A stretch of 64,000 nucleotides of DNA from Epilithonimonas vandammei (GCF_003860525.1 NZ_CP034161.1:682001-746000), one strand, 5' to 3'. Counted from the stretch's first letter, positions 15,908 through 25,240 are shown. Translations and numbers: made by a program. Notes: generated by a model from the letters alone, not told the origin.

Positions 15908-16546
15908 TTATTTAAGAAAAGAATTATGTTCTTTTTCGAATCCGATTTTGGTTGGTTGGCCGTGTCCGCTATAGACTTTTGTATGATCTGGCAAAGTCAG
16001 TAATTTACTTTTAATACTTGAAATTAATTGGTCATAATCACCCTTGTAAAGATCAGTTCTGCCAATGCTCATCATAAAAAGCGCATCGCCAGAAATCACA
16101 AATCCATTATTTTCATTATAAAAAGCCACGCTTCCCGGCGAATGTCCAGGAACGTCATAGATTTTGATAGTTTCGGAGCCTAAGTGTAATTTATTACCTT
16201 CTTTAATATGTTGAAGTTCACCCTTAAAAGCAGGGAAGAAGAAACCATAATTTTTTGCGGTAAAAGACGCTCTGTCAAGAATTTCCATTTCATCGAAATG
16301 AATCAAAACCGGAACCTCGAAAGTGTCATAAGCCCATTGTAAACCAATAATATGGTCGATATGTGCGTGTGTGAGCAAAATATTTTTCACTTTAAGTTCA
16401 TTCGTTTTGATGAAACTATGCAAAGTTTGGGTTTCTGCTTCCGGCATATTTCCAGGATCTATAAGAAAAGCTTCCTTGTCATCGTTGTAAATAATGTATG
16501 TATTCTCGGAAAAAGGATTAAAGGCAAAGGATTTTACGTGCAACAT
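15908..16546 (-). CDS. MBL-fold metallo-hydrolase (glyoxalase II-like)
   Basis: This 212-aa cytoplasmic hydrolase has the di-metal motif THAHIDH (His60, His62, Asp64, His65), GHSPGS, the bridging Asp in ISGDALF and the last His in YSGHGQPT, all in metallo-beta-lactamase order. This matches the short GloB-like hydroxyacylglutathione hydrolase family common in bacteria. As the neighbourhood includes bacillithiol synthesis but no glutathione genes, a thiol ester other than that of glutathione may be the substrate; this is inference. It is divergent from the T9SS plug gene across 71 bases. Confidence 0.9.
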   Translation of the reverse strand: MLHVKSFAFNPFSENTYIIYNDDKEAFLIDPGNMPEAETQTLHSFIKTNELKVKNILLTHAHIDHIIGLQWAYDTFEVPVLIHFDEMEILDRASFTAKNYGFFFPAFKGELQHIKEGNKLHLGSETIKIYDVPGHSPGSVAFYNENNGFVISGDALFMMSIGRTDLYKGDYDQLISSIKSKLLTLPDHTKVYSGHGQPTKIGFEKEHNSFLK

Positions 16547-16617
16547 TCTTTTTAAATTTAGATGTAAAAATATAAAACATTAACTTAGCCTAATAAACTT
16601 TTTACAATTATCAGCGG

Positions 16618-17829
16618 ATGAAGTTATTCAAGATATTAACTGTTTTTTTTAGTATTTCTATTTGTTCTCAGGAGATCAGGAGTGTTCAGGTTTTTAACCC
16701 TAAAACCAATGATGAAACGCCCGTTATTGCGATGGGTGAACAATTGATCCTGAGATTTGACGATCTCTCCAACAGTAGCCAGCTATACCGCTATACATTA
16801 AAACATTACAGCCGGAATTGGGAAGATGACGGACTTTTCTTCACAGAATTTGCTAATGGAAGTATGAATGCATTGATTGACAATTTCCAATATTCTTTCA
16901 ATACTTATCAGAAATATACACATTACGAATTAGCTTTCCCGAATGAAAAGATCCAGCCAAAGATTTCAGGGAATTATGAGATCATTGTTTATAAAGATTC
17001 GCAGGATAAGCCATTGTTTACCAAACGATTTTGTATTTATGAAGATGGTGCCAGTTTAGGCATCAATGTAAGCAGATTTATGGACGCGAAAAATCCGGAT
17101 CTGAAGCAGCGATTAGAAATCCAGGCTGTAGGAAATGGTGCGGGAATTACTAATAATCTTTCTTCTAGCACGCTCAATGTCATTCAGAATAATAACTGGA
17201 ATATCGCACTCCGAAATCTTAGGGCAAGTTCCACTATGGGAAATAAACTGTTGTTCCAGCAGCTGAATCTGGCTTTTCCCGGCAATAATGAATTCTATTA
17301 TTTTGATAACAAGGTGATTAATCAGGCAATGGATATGGTTGCCGGAACAGAAAATGTTGACGGCAGAAATTATACATATCTTCATCCGGTTTGGGCTTAT
17401 CCCGGGGATTACCAGTACCAGCCAGATGTGAATGGTGCTTTTTATTTCCGTAGGAATGATCTCGGAATCGAGAGAAATGCGAATCGTGAGGCAGATTATT
17501 CCTGGGTTTATTTCGCACTGGATAGTCAGAAATCAGATAAGGAATTTTATGTTTTGGGAATGTTTAACGACTACAACGCGGACAAAACCAGCCAGATGCA
17601 ATACGATGAAAAAGTACAGAAATACATCGCCAGGATATATCTGAAACAAGGATTCTACAGTTACATCATCGCAACAAAAGGTTCAGACGGAAAGCTAAAT
17701 TACGGCGAAGTGAATGGTAATTTCTGGCAAACGGAAAACCTCTATCAAGCCTTTTTGTATTATACACCTTTCGGAAGAAACTTCGATGGTCTGATTGGTT
17801 ACGGGGAATTCAGAACACCTTTGAGGTAA
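16618..17829 (+). CDS. Type IX secretion system plug protein (DUF5103)
   Basis: The 403-aa protein has a signal peptide ending near CSQ (about residue 18). The N-terminal beta-sandwich begins with EIRSVQVFNP and YRYTLKHYSRNW, and the family pattern EFYVLGMFNDY with a late LYQAFLYYTPFGRNFDGLIGYG closes it. This matches DUF5103, shown in Flavobacterium to be the Plug that seals the periplasmic side of the SprA translocon of the T9SS. It should act in the periplasm. It is a useful sign that the organism has gliding/T9SS machinery elsewhere. Confidence 0.9.
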   Translation: MKLFKILTVFFSISICSQEIRSVQVFNPKTNDETPVIAMGEQLILRFDDLSNSSQLYRYTLKHYSRNWEDDGLFFTEFANGSMNALIDNFQYSFNTYQKYTHYELAFPNEKIQPKISGNYEIIVYKDSQDKPLFTKRFCIYEDGASLGINVSRFMDAKNPDLKQRLEIQAVGNGAGITNNLSSSTLNVIQNNNWNIALRNLRASSTMGNKLLFQQLNLAFPGNNEFYYFDNKVINQAMDMVAGTENVDGRNYTYLHPVWAYPGDYQYQPDVNGAFYFRRNDLGIERNANREADYSWVYFALDSQKSDKEFYVLGMFNDYNADKTSQMQYDEKVQKYIARIYLKQGFYSYIIATKGSDGKLNYGEVNGNFWQTENLYQAFLYYTPFGRNFDGLIGYGEFRTPLR

Positions 17830-17869
17830 TTTTGGAACAATATTAGCTGATCATTAGAAAAACAATTTT

Positions 17870-18163
17870 ATGGAACTCTTTTTTGAAAATCATAAATCCG
17901 GAAATGGCGGTTACATCACACTAAAAAACCAATCTGAAGACATTGGAAGATTAACTTATACCATTGTTCCCGAGCTTAAAAAATTAATCGTTAGCTATGT
18001 GATGGTTTTTCCAAAGTTTGAAGGTCAGGGACTGGGAAAAAAATTGGTGGAAAATTCGGTGGAATTTGCCAGAAAAAACGGCTGGACGATTAAAGCGCAT
18101 TGTTCTTATGCTCATTCTGTTCTCATAAGAAAAACCGATGTGAAAGACGTATTCGTCGCTTAA
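17870..18163 (+). CDS. Small GNAT-family N-acetyltransferase
   Basis: At 97 aa this belongs to the minimal GNAT class (YjdJ-like). It has the acetyl-CoA-binding loop in GQGLGKKL (about residues 51-58) and the strand KLIVSYVMVFPKFEG before it. The substrate is unknown. It follows the T9SS plug gene by 40 bases and ends at a shared terminator with rho. Confidence 0.88.
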   Translation: MELFFENHKSGNGGYITLKNQSEDIGRLTYTIVPELKKLIVSYVMVFPKFEGQGLGKKLVENSVEFARKNGWTIKAHCSYAHSVLIRKTDVKDVFVA

Positions 18164-18190
18164 GATAAACTATTACCTATTTAATAATTA

Positions 18191-18224
18191 AAATTTGAGG
18201 CTCACAATTGAGAGCCTCAAATTT
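18191..18224. terminator. Bidirectional terminator between the GNAT gene and rho
   Basis: A perfect 13-bp stem (AAATTTGAGGCTC and complement) with an 8-base loop is flanked by A-runs on the left and T-runs on the right, as expected between convergent genes. Confidence 0.9.
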
Positions 18225-18239
18225 TTTAAATATTTCAAA

Positions 18240-20024
18240 TTATCTATTCATAGACATTAAGAACTCTTCGTTATTCCGCGTTCCCTGCATTTGTTTCTGG
18301 ACAAATTCCATTGCTTCCAGAGGATTCATATCCGCGAGATATTTTCTCATAATCCACATACGTTGTTGGGTCGCTTCATCCTGAAGAAGGTCATCTCTTC
18401 TGGTACCGGAGGATACCAAATCCACAGCGGGATAAATACGTTTATTGGCAATTTTCCTGTCCAGTTGGAGTTCCATATTTCCGGTTCCTTTAAATTCCTC
18501 GAAAATCACTTCATCCATTTTGGAGCCTGTGTCAATCAAAGCTGTTGCAATAATTGTTAATGAGCCTCCATTTTCGATCTTTCTCGCAGCACCAAAGAAA
18601 CGCTTTGGTTTATGGAGCGCATTGGCATCTACACCTCCGGAAAGGATTTTGCCTGATGCTGGTGTTACCGTATTGTAAGCTCTTGCAAGACGTGTGATAG
18701 AATCCAGAAGAATCACCACATCGTGTCCGCACTCCACCATTCGCTGGGCTTTGGATAATACAAGGTTTGCCACTTTTACGTGTTTGTCAGCTGCTTCATC
18801 AAAAGTAGAAGCTATCACTTCTGCGTTTACACTTCTTTGCATATCGGTTACCTCTTCCGGTCTCTCATCAATCAGGAGAACCATCATATAAGCTTCCGGA
18901 TGATTAGCAGAAATAGCATTGGCAATATCTTTCAGAAGAATGGTTTTACCGGTTTTAGGCTGTGCTACGATCATAGCTCTCTGCCCTTTACCGATTGGTG
19001 CAAAAAGATCAACAATTCTTGTGGAAAGCGTTGAGTTTCTTCCTGCTAGATTGAATTTTTCCTGAGGAAAAAGGGGTGTGAGATATTCGAAAGCAACACG
19101 ATCTTTTATAAAAGCAAGGTCTCTTCCGTTTACTTCGGTTGGTTTTAGAAGCGAAAAATATTTCTCACCTTCTTTTGGGAGTCTAACGATTCCTTTTACA
19201 GTGTCACCCGTTTTTAGTCCGTAATTTCTGATCTGATTGGTAGAAACATAAACATCATCCGGAGAAGAAATATAACTGAAGTCTGAAGAACGGAGAAATC
19301 CGTAGTTGTCCGGTAGAATTTCCAAAACGCCTTCAATCGTTACGATACCATCAAAATTGAATTCCTTTTTAGGAGCTTCAACTGGCTGCTGCGTTTCGGT
19401 AGGTTGATTATTTTGTTGAGAATAATTGTGTTGAGGCTGATTTGACTGCTGTTGTGGTCTCTGCACCTTTTGCTGACCTTTATTTTGATTAGCCTTTTGT
19501 TGTTGATTGCTCTGCTGCTGATTCTGATTTTTTGGTCTTGAATTCTCAGCTTTTTCTTCAACTTGTGAAGTTTCAATTTGTGACGTTTCAGCTTGAGGCG
19601 TGTCAGTATTGTTATCTTCTGTTTTTTCTTGGCTGATTCTTGCTCTTTGTTTTTTCTTTGCAGGATTTTGAGGTTTAGCATCCTCATTAGCTTTTTCTTC
19701 TTTCACAGGTTTTTCTGTTTCAGAATTTTCTAGATCTGCTGGCTTTTCTTCCTGTTTTTCAGCTGATTTTTCAGCGGGTTTCCGGCCTCTTTTTTTTGGA
19801 GCAGGGCTATCTTCCTTCGAAGTTTCGTCGGGAGTGTTATTCATATTTTCATTGTTGGCGTTCAGATAATCTTTGATAACCTTTGGGTTAGAAGCCTGAT
19901 AATCAAGGATTGCAAAAATAGTTTCTTCGGGAGTACTTTTTTTTGTCAGTTTAACGCCTAAATCTTTAGAAAGTTTAGCCAATTCCTCATCGGATTTGGA
20001 CCTTAGCGTTTCGATATTAAACAT
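18240..20024 (-). CDS. rho: Transcription termination factor Rho
   Basis: Rho is the hexameric RNA helicase that ends untranslated transcripts. The 594-aa protein has a Rho_N/SAP-like start ([18 protein letters not shown]), then a long low-complexity insert (about 55-220) rich in Lys/Glu and then Gln/Asn, the cold-shock-like RNA-binding domain (about 228-300), and the ATPase core with AQPKTGKT (Walker A), [16 protein letters not shown] (Walker B) and a C-terminal [13 protein letters not shown]. Such inserts are usual in Bacteroidota and give extra RNA contacts. It has a promoter candidate about 90 bases upstream, leaving a long leader that could allow autoregulation. Confidence 0.97.
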   Translation of the reverse strand: MFNIETLRSKSDEELAKLSKDLGVKLTKKSTPEETIFAILDYQASNPKVIKDYLNANNENMNNTPDETSKEDSPAPKKRGRKPAEKSAEKQEEKPADLENSETEKPVKEEKANEDAKPQNPAKKKQRARISQEKTEDNNTDTPQAETSQIETSQVEEKAENSRPKNQNQQQSNQQQKANQNKGQQKVQRPQQQSNQPQHNYSQQNNQPTETQQPVEAPKKEFNFDGIVTIEGVLEILPDNYGFLRSSDFSYISSPDDVYVSTNQIRNYGLKTGDTVKGIVRLPKEGEKYFSLLKPTEVNGRDLAFIKDRVAFEYLTPLFPQEKFNLAGRNSTLSTRIVDLFAPIGKGQRAMIVAQPKTGKTILLKDIANAISANHPEAYMMVLLIDERPEEVTDMQRSVNAEVIASTFDEAADKHVKVANLVLSKAQRMVECGHDVVILLDSITRLARAYNTVTPASGKILSGGVDANALHKPKRFFGAARKIENGGSLTIIATALIDTGSKMDEVIFEEFKGTGNMELQLDRKIANKRIYPAVDLVSSGTRRDDLLQDEATQQRMWIMRKYLADMNPLEAMEFVQKQMQGTRNNEEFLMSMNR

Positions 20025-20112
20025 ATAATCGTAAAAAGGGTAATTTTTATTTGTGTATCTGATAAGAATGAAAACCAGGAGGTTATCATTTTTAAAAAAG
20101 GTAATTACAATG

Positions 20113-20143
20113 CAAATCTACATTAATTTTTGAATTAAGCAAA
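20113..20143 (-). promoter_or_regulatory. Predicted promoter of rho
   Basis: On the minus strand TTTG (20140-20143) is followed after 19 bases by TAGATTTG (20113-20120), a full match to the Bacteroidota consensus. It implies a 5' leader of about 80 bases. Confidence 0.65.
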
Positions 20144-20159
20144 AATTATTTTATTTTTG
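20129..20159 (+). promoter_or_regulatory. Predicted promoter of the DUF4293 gene
   Basis: TTTG (20129-20132) and TATTTTTG (20152-20159) are 19 bases apart. The region overlaps the divergent rho promoter, so the two polymerases would compete for the same 50 bases. Confidence 0.65.
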
Positions 20160-20201
20160 TAACCTATTGATAAGCTTTATATCAAGGATTTACCACTGAA
20201 G

Positions 20202-20591
20202 ATGTTACAAAGAATACAGACAGTCTGGATATTTTTAGCCGTTTTAGGAGCCGTTTTCCTAAATATCACTGCGCAGGATTTTGATGTTTTGGGAGCCTAT
20301 CTCACCATTAATGTTTCCACAGTCATATTAATTTTATTCGGGGTTTCAAGTATTTTTAGTTTCAAAAACAGAAAAAGACAGATTTTGTTGAACAACATCA
20401 GCATCATTATAAACGCTTTGTTGATTGGTCTTTTGGCGTATTGGCTGCTAAACTTATCCGGAGGAATTTCGATTCCTGAGAAGGGTATTGAGCCGGTTTT
20501 TCCATTCCTTTCTATAGTTTGTTTGCTTCTTGCAAATATGTTTATCAGAAAAGATGAGAGGCTCGTAAAATCTGTAGACAGACTACGATAG
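20202..20591 (+). CDS. DUF4293 family membrane protein
   Basis: The protein is 129 aa with four predicted membrane helices (about residues 5-24, 32-50, 62-83 and 95-113) and a basic C-terminus. It begins MLQRIQTVWIF, the conserved opening of DUF4293, a family of unknown function found next to rho in Bacteroidota. It would sit in the inner membrane. It has its own promoter and terminator candidates. Confidence 0.85.
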   Translation: MLQRIQTVWIFLAVLGAVFLNITAQDFDVLGAYLTINVSTVILILFGVSSIFSFKNRKRQILLNNISIIINALLIGLLAYWLLNLSGGISIPEKGIEPVFPFLSIVCLLLANMFIRKDERLVKSVDRLR

Positions 20592-20617
20592 ACCTAGCGA
20601 CGATTTTTTTGAGTGAG

Positions 20618-20648
20618 AACAGCTTCCTTTTTTGGAGGCTGTTTTTTT
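20618..20648 (+). terminator. Hairpin terminator after the DUF4293 gene
   Basis: AACAGCTTCC pairs with GGAGGCTGTT (one G-T pair) around a six-T loop and is followed by a run of seven Ts. Confidence 0.85.
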
Positions 20649-20722
20649 ATGCCTTCAAAGTAACAAGTTGCTAGATGAAAATACTTATTCTTAATTAACT
20701 TTACAAAATTAACCATAAAATT

Positions 20723-21649
20723 ATGAAAAAATCTAGTGTTATTTTTCTTTTGATGTTACCATTAGTCGTGTTTTCGCAGGATATTTCCAAAGAAAGAATT
20801 GTAAATATTGTTTCAACTTTAGCTTCAGACGAAATGAAAGGCAGGAAGTTCGGAACGCAAGAAAATGATAGAGCCGCAGAATATATCGCTTCGGAATTCA
20901 AAAAAAATAATTTGGATTACTGTTTTGGAGATTCTTATTTGATTCCCTTCGAATATAAAGGAAAGAAAGGTTACAATGTTTGTGCTATTAAGAAAGGTAA
21001 ATCACAGGAAAGTTTAGCTTATTCGGCTCATTTTGATCATATCGGAACTAACAATAAAGAAGGCGATAATATCTACAACGGCGCAGATGATGATGCAAGT
21101 GGTGTTGCCACCGTGATTGGTTTGGCAGATTATTTCAAAGATAAAAAGACAGATTATTCGATGGTTTTTATGGCTTTCAATGCAGAAGAGATTGGATTGG
21201 TTGGCTCCAGAGCTTTATCGGAAAATCAAAACTTGAGTCCTGTTTTCGATAATATCAAAGCGCTTTTCAATTTCGAAATGCTGGCTACAGAATCTCAGTT
21301 CGGAAAAAATGCGGTGTTTATGACAGGCGATGAATTTTCTGATTTTGATGAATTGATTAATGCCAGCGCAGTGAACGGGTTGAAAGTTTATCCAGATCCA
21401 TATCAAGGTCAGCAATTATTTTACAGGTCAGACAATGTCAATTTTGTTAAGAAAAAGATTATCGCTCATTCTATTTCAACGGTAGATATGAATAAAGCAA
21501 TGCATTATCACGCTGTGAATGATGATATTAATATTGTTGATGCTGATAATTTGACGAACATCATCAATAATTTTGCGAAGACGATTGAAAAATTGAACAC
21601 GAAAAATTTCCAGCCGAAGTATAACGATAAAGTAAAATACGATTTCTAA
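20723..21649 (+). CDS. M28 family zinc aminopeptidase, exported
   Basis: The 308-aa protein has a signal peptide ending at VFSQD (about residue 19). The co-catalytic zinc motifs of M28 peptidases are in order: HFDHIG (about 109-114), NGADDDASG (about 128-136), the general base pair in FNAEEIGLVGS (about 159-169) and a late His in IAHSIST. It should release N-terminal amino acids in the periplasm or outside the cell. No T9SS C-terminal sorting domain is seen, so it is probably periplasmic. Confidence 0.93.
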   Translation: MKKSSVIFLLMLPLVVFSQDISKERIVNIVSTLASDEMKGRKFGTQENDRAAEYIASEFKKNNLDYCFGDSYLIPFEYKGKKGYNVCAIKKGKSQESLAYSAHFDHIGTNNKEGDNIYNGADDDASGVATVIGLADYFKDKKTDYSMVFMAFNAEEIGLVGSRALSENQNLSPVFDNIKALFNFEMLATESQFGKNAVFMTGDEFSDFDELINASAVNGLKVYPDPYQGQQLFYRSDNVNFVKKKIIAHSISTVDMNKAMHYHAVNDDINIVDADNLTNIINNFAKTIEKLNTKNFQPKYNDKVKYDF

Positions 21650-21705
21650 CGTCTTGATAAAGTAAACTATTTATTTTCCGTAATTTCGCATTTCAATTTT
21701 TTTCA

Positions 21706-23544
21706 ATGAATTTATATCGACGAATTCTAAAATTTGCCAGTCCGCATCAGAAATATATCTACGCCAGTTTATTTTTTAATATTCTGTATTCTGTATTTCA
21801 AATTGCATCTTTAGGAACCATTTTACCGGTTTTAGGTATGTTGTTCGGAAGTGTAAAAATGGACGCCAATATTGTAAAACCAGTCTACGACGGCGATATC
21901 ACCAACTTCTTCGACTATGTGAAAGAATATTCTTATTATTTCATACAATCAGAAGTTAATGAAAGAGGTGCTTTGACGGTTTTGGCTTGGCTTTGTGTCA
22001 TCACGGCATTTACATTTTTATTGAGAAATATTTTCCGATATTTTGGTGCCTATCTTTTGATTTTTTATAGAGTGGGCGTTACCAAAGATTTGAGAAGTGC
22101 CATGTACAACAAAGTTCTGGCTCTGCCTGTTTCCTTTTTTACAGAGCAGAGAAAAGGCGATATGATGTCCAGAATGTCGAATGATGTTGGCGAAGTTGAA
22201 AGTAATATTTTAGGAAGTTTGGTGGATCTTATCAACTCGCCTTTTATGCTAATCAGTACCTTGGTGACATTATTTTATTTAAGTCCTCAGCTCACTTTAT
22301 TTAGTTTGATTGTCCTACCAATAATGGGTACAATGATTTCTTTGATTGGAAAAAGTCTTAAAAAAGATTCTCACGAAGCTCAACACGAATTGGGAAATAT
22401 TTTTTCTATTGTTGATGAAACTTTGAAATCTTCTAAAATTATCAAAATTTTCAATGCAGAAAAATTATTGAGTAACAGATTTACCAATTCAATGTCAAAA
22501 TGGATTAATAATTCCGTAAGTCTTGGTCGTAAAAAAGAATTAGCTTCGCCAATGAGTGAGTTTCTTGGCGCTGTTACTTTCTTGATTATCACTTGGTACG
22601 GAGGAAAAGAAATCATCGTGAATCATAGTATTCGTCCGGAAGATTTTTTAGTTTTCTTAGGGATATTTTTCCAAATTCTTCCTCCAATCAAGAGTTTGTC
22701 ATCATCCATTTCTAATGTTCAAAAAGCAGAAGCGTCTTTGGTAAGAGTAATGGAGATTTTAGACGCTGATGTTCGTGTGGATGAGATTGCTAATCCAGTT
22801 CCAATCCACGATTTGAAGTCTGAAATTAATTTCAAAGATGTTGGTTTCTACTATAATCAGGATAGAACAATTATTAAAAATTTCGAACTTAAAATTCCGA
22901 AAGGAAAAACGGTTGCCCTCGTTGGACAAAGTGGAAGTGGAAAAACAACAATTGCCAATCTTCTGGCACGCTTCTATGATGTAACCGAAGGAAGTATCGA
23001 AATTGATGGAGAGAATATCAAAAATCTTAATTTAAAAGATTATCGCTCTCTTCTGGGAATGGTAACGCAGGAATCTGTTCTTTTCAATGATACGGTTTAC
23101 AACAATATTGCAATGGGTAAAGAGAATGCTACGAGAGAAGAAATTATCGAAGCCTCTAAAATTGCCAATGCCCATCAATTCATAGAAAGTCTCCCAGAAG
23201 GTTATGATACCAATATTGGGGACGATGGAAACAAACTTTCCGGCGGACAGAAACAGCGGGTTTCCATTGCGAGAGCGGTTCTTAAAAATCCGCCAATTAT
23301 GATTCTCGATGAGGCAACTTCTGCGTTGGATACAGAGTCAGAAAGATATGTTCAGGACGCATTGGAAAAAATGATGGAAAACAGAACATCTTTGATTATT
23401 GCGCACAGATTATCGACGATTCAGAAAGCGGATCACATTGTGGTAATGGAAAAAGGCGACATTATAGAGCAAGGTTCTCATCAGGAATTGATGGACAAAA
23501 ACGGCACGTACAGAAAGCTGGTGGAACTGCAAAATTTTGATTAA
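21706..23544 (+). CDS. ABC transporter, fused membrane and ATPase domains (MsbA-like exporter)
   Basis: The 612-aa half-transporter has an N-terminal six-helix exporter domain (about 20-330) with the coupling-loop segment EVESNILGSLVDL, and a C-terminal ATPase with Walker A GQSGSGKTT (about 407-415), signature LSGGQKQR, Walker B IMILDEATSALD and a switch His in IAHRLST. It works as a homodimer in the inner membrane. Sequence type is that of MsbA and related lipid or drug exporters; the cargo cannot be told from sequence. It ends three bases from the convergent CsaA-like gene, with no terminator between. Confidence 0.93.
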   Translation: MNLYRRILKFASPHQKYIYASLFFNILYSVFQIASLGTILPVLGMLFGSVKMDANIVKPVYDGDITNFFDYVKEYSYYFIQSEVNERGALTVLAWLCVITAFTFLLRNIFRYFGAYLLIFYRVGVTKDLRSAMYNKVLALPVSFFTEQRKGDMMSRMSNDVGEVESNILGSLVDLINSPFMLISTLVTLFYLSPQLTLFSLIVLPIMGTMISLIGKSLKKDSHEAQHELGNIFSIVDETLKSSKIIKIFNAEKLLSNRFTNSMSKWINNSVSLGRKKELASPMSEFLGAVTFLIITWYGGKEIIVNHSIRPEDFLVFLGIFFQILPPIKSLSSSISNVQKAEASLVRVMEILDADVRVDEIANPVPIHDLKSEINFKDVGFYYNQDRTIIKNFELKIPKGKTVALVGQSGSGKTTIANLLARFYDVTEGSIEIDGENIKNLNLKDYRSLLGMVTQESVLFNDTVYNNIAMGKENATREEIIEASKIANAHQFIESLPEGYDTNIGDDGNKLSGGQKQRVSIARAVLKNPPIMILDEATSALDTESERYVQDALEKMMENRTSLIIAHRLSTIQKADHIVVMEKGDIIEQGSHQELMDKNGTYRKLVELQNFD

Positions 23545-23547
23545 ATA

Positions 23548-23892
23548 TTAACCTATTTCTAATCCATTTTTCACAGGCAAACTTGGCCTTAGTAGAGTTA
23601 CTTCACTTTTATTTTCTCCGTAAACTCCAAGAACAAGACACTCGCTGAAGAAATTGGCGATTTGTTTCTTTGGGAAATTAACCACGGCGAGAATCTGTTT
23701 TCCTATCAGATCTTCTTTCGAGTATAATGCTGTAATTTGAGCCGAAGATTTTCTAATGCCTAAATCTCCAAAATCTATTTCCAATTGATAAGAAGGATTT
23801 CTGGCTTTTTCAAAATCATCAACGGAAATAATGGTTCCAACTCTAATGTCGATTTTCTCAAAATCGCTCCAAGATATTTCAGGTTTTGTCAT
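23548..23892 (-). CDS. CsaA-like tRNA-binding domain protein
   Basis: The 114-aa protein is a single OB-fold tRNA-binding domain. It starts SWSDFEKIDIRVGTI and includes SSAQITALYS and VVNFPKKQIANFFSE, matching the CsaA/EMAP-II-like family. CsaA proteins act as dimeric chaperones or tRNA binders in the cytoplasm. Length is normal. Upstream lies a hairpin repeat of the TCGACAAGCTCA family. Confidence 0.93.
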   Translation of the reverse strand: MTKPEISWSDFEKIDIRVGTIISVDDFEKARNPSYQLEIDFGDLGIRKSSAQITALYSKEDLIGKQILAVVNFPKKQIANFFSECLVLGVYGENKSEVTLLRPSLPVKNGLEIG

Positions 23893-23926
23893 TGTTTTTT
23901 GTTTTAATGATGGTTATCATGAAAGG

Positions 23927-24001
23927 CTTCGACAAGCTCAGCCTGACATCGCTTAAAATGGTTTGATTAGTATTAGAAATGTCACACTGAGCTTGTCGAA
24001 G
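23927..24001. repeat. Inverted-repeat element of the CTTCGACAAGCTCA family
   Basis: Two 21-bp arms (23927-23947 and 23981-24001) match at 19 of 21 positions with a 33-base loop. The right arm overlaps the end of the neighbouring HExxH gene and supplies its stop codon. Related arms occur at 6311-6385, 25219-25235, 46113-46133 and 47435-47455. Confidence 0.85.
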
Positions 24002-24518
24002 TGTTTGAGTTGTTAATTTTTTTCAGCAAAGTTTCAACTTCTTTTTTCTGTTGCAAATATTTTAATTGAAGTTCACTTCCTTCGCCCATTCTGCCATAAT
24101 AAATCAAAGCTTTTTCGCCAAAGAAGTTTTTGTAATAATCGGAAAGTTCTGGAATCTGAGGAAAATTGGTATGAAATAACATTTCGTAGTAAGCTTGCCA
24201 TTCGCGTTCGTTCTTGTCCATAATCATCATTTTTGGCGATTTCTGACGAACGTGCAACATCTCGTGAGCCAGAAGATTAAGAACTAATGTCAAATCAAAA
24301 TCGAAAAGATTTCTTGGAATCAAAACTTCCTGCATATCTCCGATTTCTCCATTAGCAGTCAATAAAATCGAGTTCTTTTCTAATTCTTCCCGAAAGCCGA
24401 ATCCTAAAAAGTTTTCATCATCCAATTCGAATTCGTGGATTAGGAATCTTGCGCCGTCTAGGATTTCGCCAGTTTCTTTGTAAGCGTTGAGGTTGAATTG
24501 TAATTTTTCGTAATTCAT
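23982..24518 (-). CDS. HExxH-motif protein, possible zinc metallopeptidase
   Basis: The protein is 178 aa with HEMLH at residues 85-89 and NEREWQAYYE at 103-112, an arrangement that could supply a third zinc ligand as in small gluzincin-like families. No signal peptide. I do not recognise a named family. The last residues (TSTSSV and the stop) are encoded by an inverted repeat element, so the natural C-terminus was probably altered by repeat insertion. It follows the RelE/ParE-type toxin gene by nine bases on the same strand. Confidence 0.65.
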   Translation of the reverse strand: MNYEKLQFNLNAYKETGEILDGARFLIHEFELDDENFLGFGFREELEKNSILLTANGEIGDMQEVLIPRNLFDFDLTLVLNLLAHEMLHVRQKSPKMMIMDKNEREWQAYYEMLFHTNFPQIPELSDYYKNFFGEKALIYYGRMGEGSELQLKYLQQKKEVETLLKKINNSNTSTSSV

Positions 24519-24527
24519 TTGTATGTT

Positions 24528-24827
24528 TTATTTAATACGATTTTCAGCAATATCAGAATTTTGTTTCGTATGCAGGACCGCGTGAACATAAATCGTGTGG
24601 TTTTCAACCGTATAATAAATCCCGTATGGGAATTTTCTCGTGAAGACAATCCTTATTTCTTTATATCGTTTCTGATAATGTTGCGGATTTTTCTGAATCT
24701 TAAGTAGTGATTCATCAATCTTTTCTAGAAATTTTTCAGGGAGATTAATATTCTGATTTTTATACCATTCCATCGCTTCTCTAATATCTTGTTGCGATTT
24801 TGGTTTGATTATCAGCTTATAAACCAT
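24528..24827 (-). CDS. RelE/ParE family toxin
   Basis: The 99-aa protein has the RelE/ParE fold pattern: a first strand MVYKLIIKPKSQQDI, two helices with AMEWYKNQN and FLEKIDESLLKI, then RKFPYGIYYTVENHTIYVHAVLHTK in strands 3-5. The upstream in-frame start is rejected because this ATG begins the fold and overlaps the antitoxin stop by 11 bases, typical of coupled pairs. RelE-like toxins cut mRNA and ParE-like ones inhibit gyrase; the sequence does not decide. Confidence 0.88.
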   Translation of the reverse strand: MVYKLIIKPKSQQDIREAMEWYKNQNINLPEKFLEKIDESLLKIQKNPQHYQKRYKEIRIVFTRKFPYGIYYTVENHTIYVHAVLHTKQNSDIAENRIK

Positions 24828-25053
24828 ATTCTTTTTTAAGCTCGTTGACAACCTCGGTCCAAGGTTTTCCAGATTCTGGATTGTATTGATGTTCTTCTAA
24901 TCGCTTATCCAGAATTTCTCGATGTTCTTTTGTAAGACCCTTTTCATCAGAGTTTTCGTTGGAAATAATCGCATTAAAAATCTGCAACATTTTATCGTCG
25001 GCTTGGTCTATGAAATCGTGGATTTTTTTTCTGAGTTGAATGCTTGAGTCCAT
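24817..25053 (-). CDS. Addiction-module antitoxin (PF09720-like)
   Basis: The 78-aa acidic protein ends with HREILDKRLEEHQYNPESGK, PWTEVVNELKKEYGL, the C-terminal pattern of the unstable antitoxin family PF09720 (L..R...Y..NP..G..W.EV), which wraps its RelE/ParE-like toxin. It precedes and overlaps the toxin gene. The pair lies between the suf operon terminator and a metallopeptidase-like gene, next to dispersed repeats. Confidence 0.88.
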   Translation of the reverse strand: MDSSIQLRKKIHDFIDQADDKMLQIFNAIISNENSDEKGLTKEHREILDKRLEEHQYNPESGKPWTEVVNELKKEYGL

Positions 25054-25153
25054 TTTGTGTTATTTGATGATTTCAAAGTTAATGAAATTCTGAATTTGTT
25101 TCGTGCTGATAATTTAAAACTAATTTGTGGGCTCAAATGTTCTATAGAAGCTG

Positions 25154-25240
25154 AATCCGCGCCCCGACTTGAGTGGAGCTCTTTTTCTTTTTTGAATAAA
25201 AAAGAAAAAAGCGCGAGCACTTCGATAAGCTCAGGATAAA
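25154..25240. repeat. Intergenic palindromic repeat, copy 2 of the GGAGCTC-type element
   Basis: The core is a 12-bp perfect palindrome (TTTTTCTTTTTT / AAAAAAGAAAAA, 4-base loop). The left flank GCCCCGACTTGAGTGGAGCT matches the minus-strand right flank of the element near 0.85 kb. The right flank contains a CTTCGATAAGCTCAGG half-element. It fills the gap between the toxin-antitoxin pair and the suf terminator and has no convincing ORF. Confidence 0.7.
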
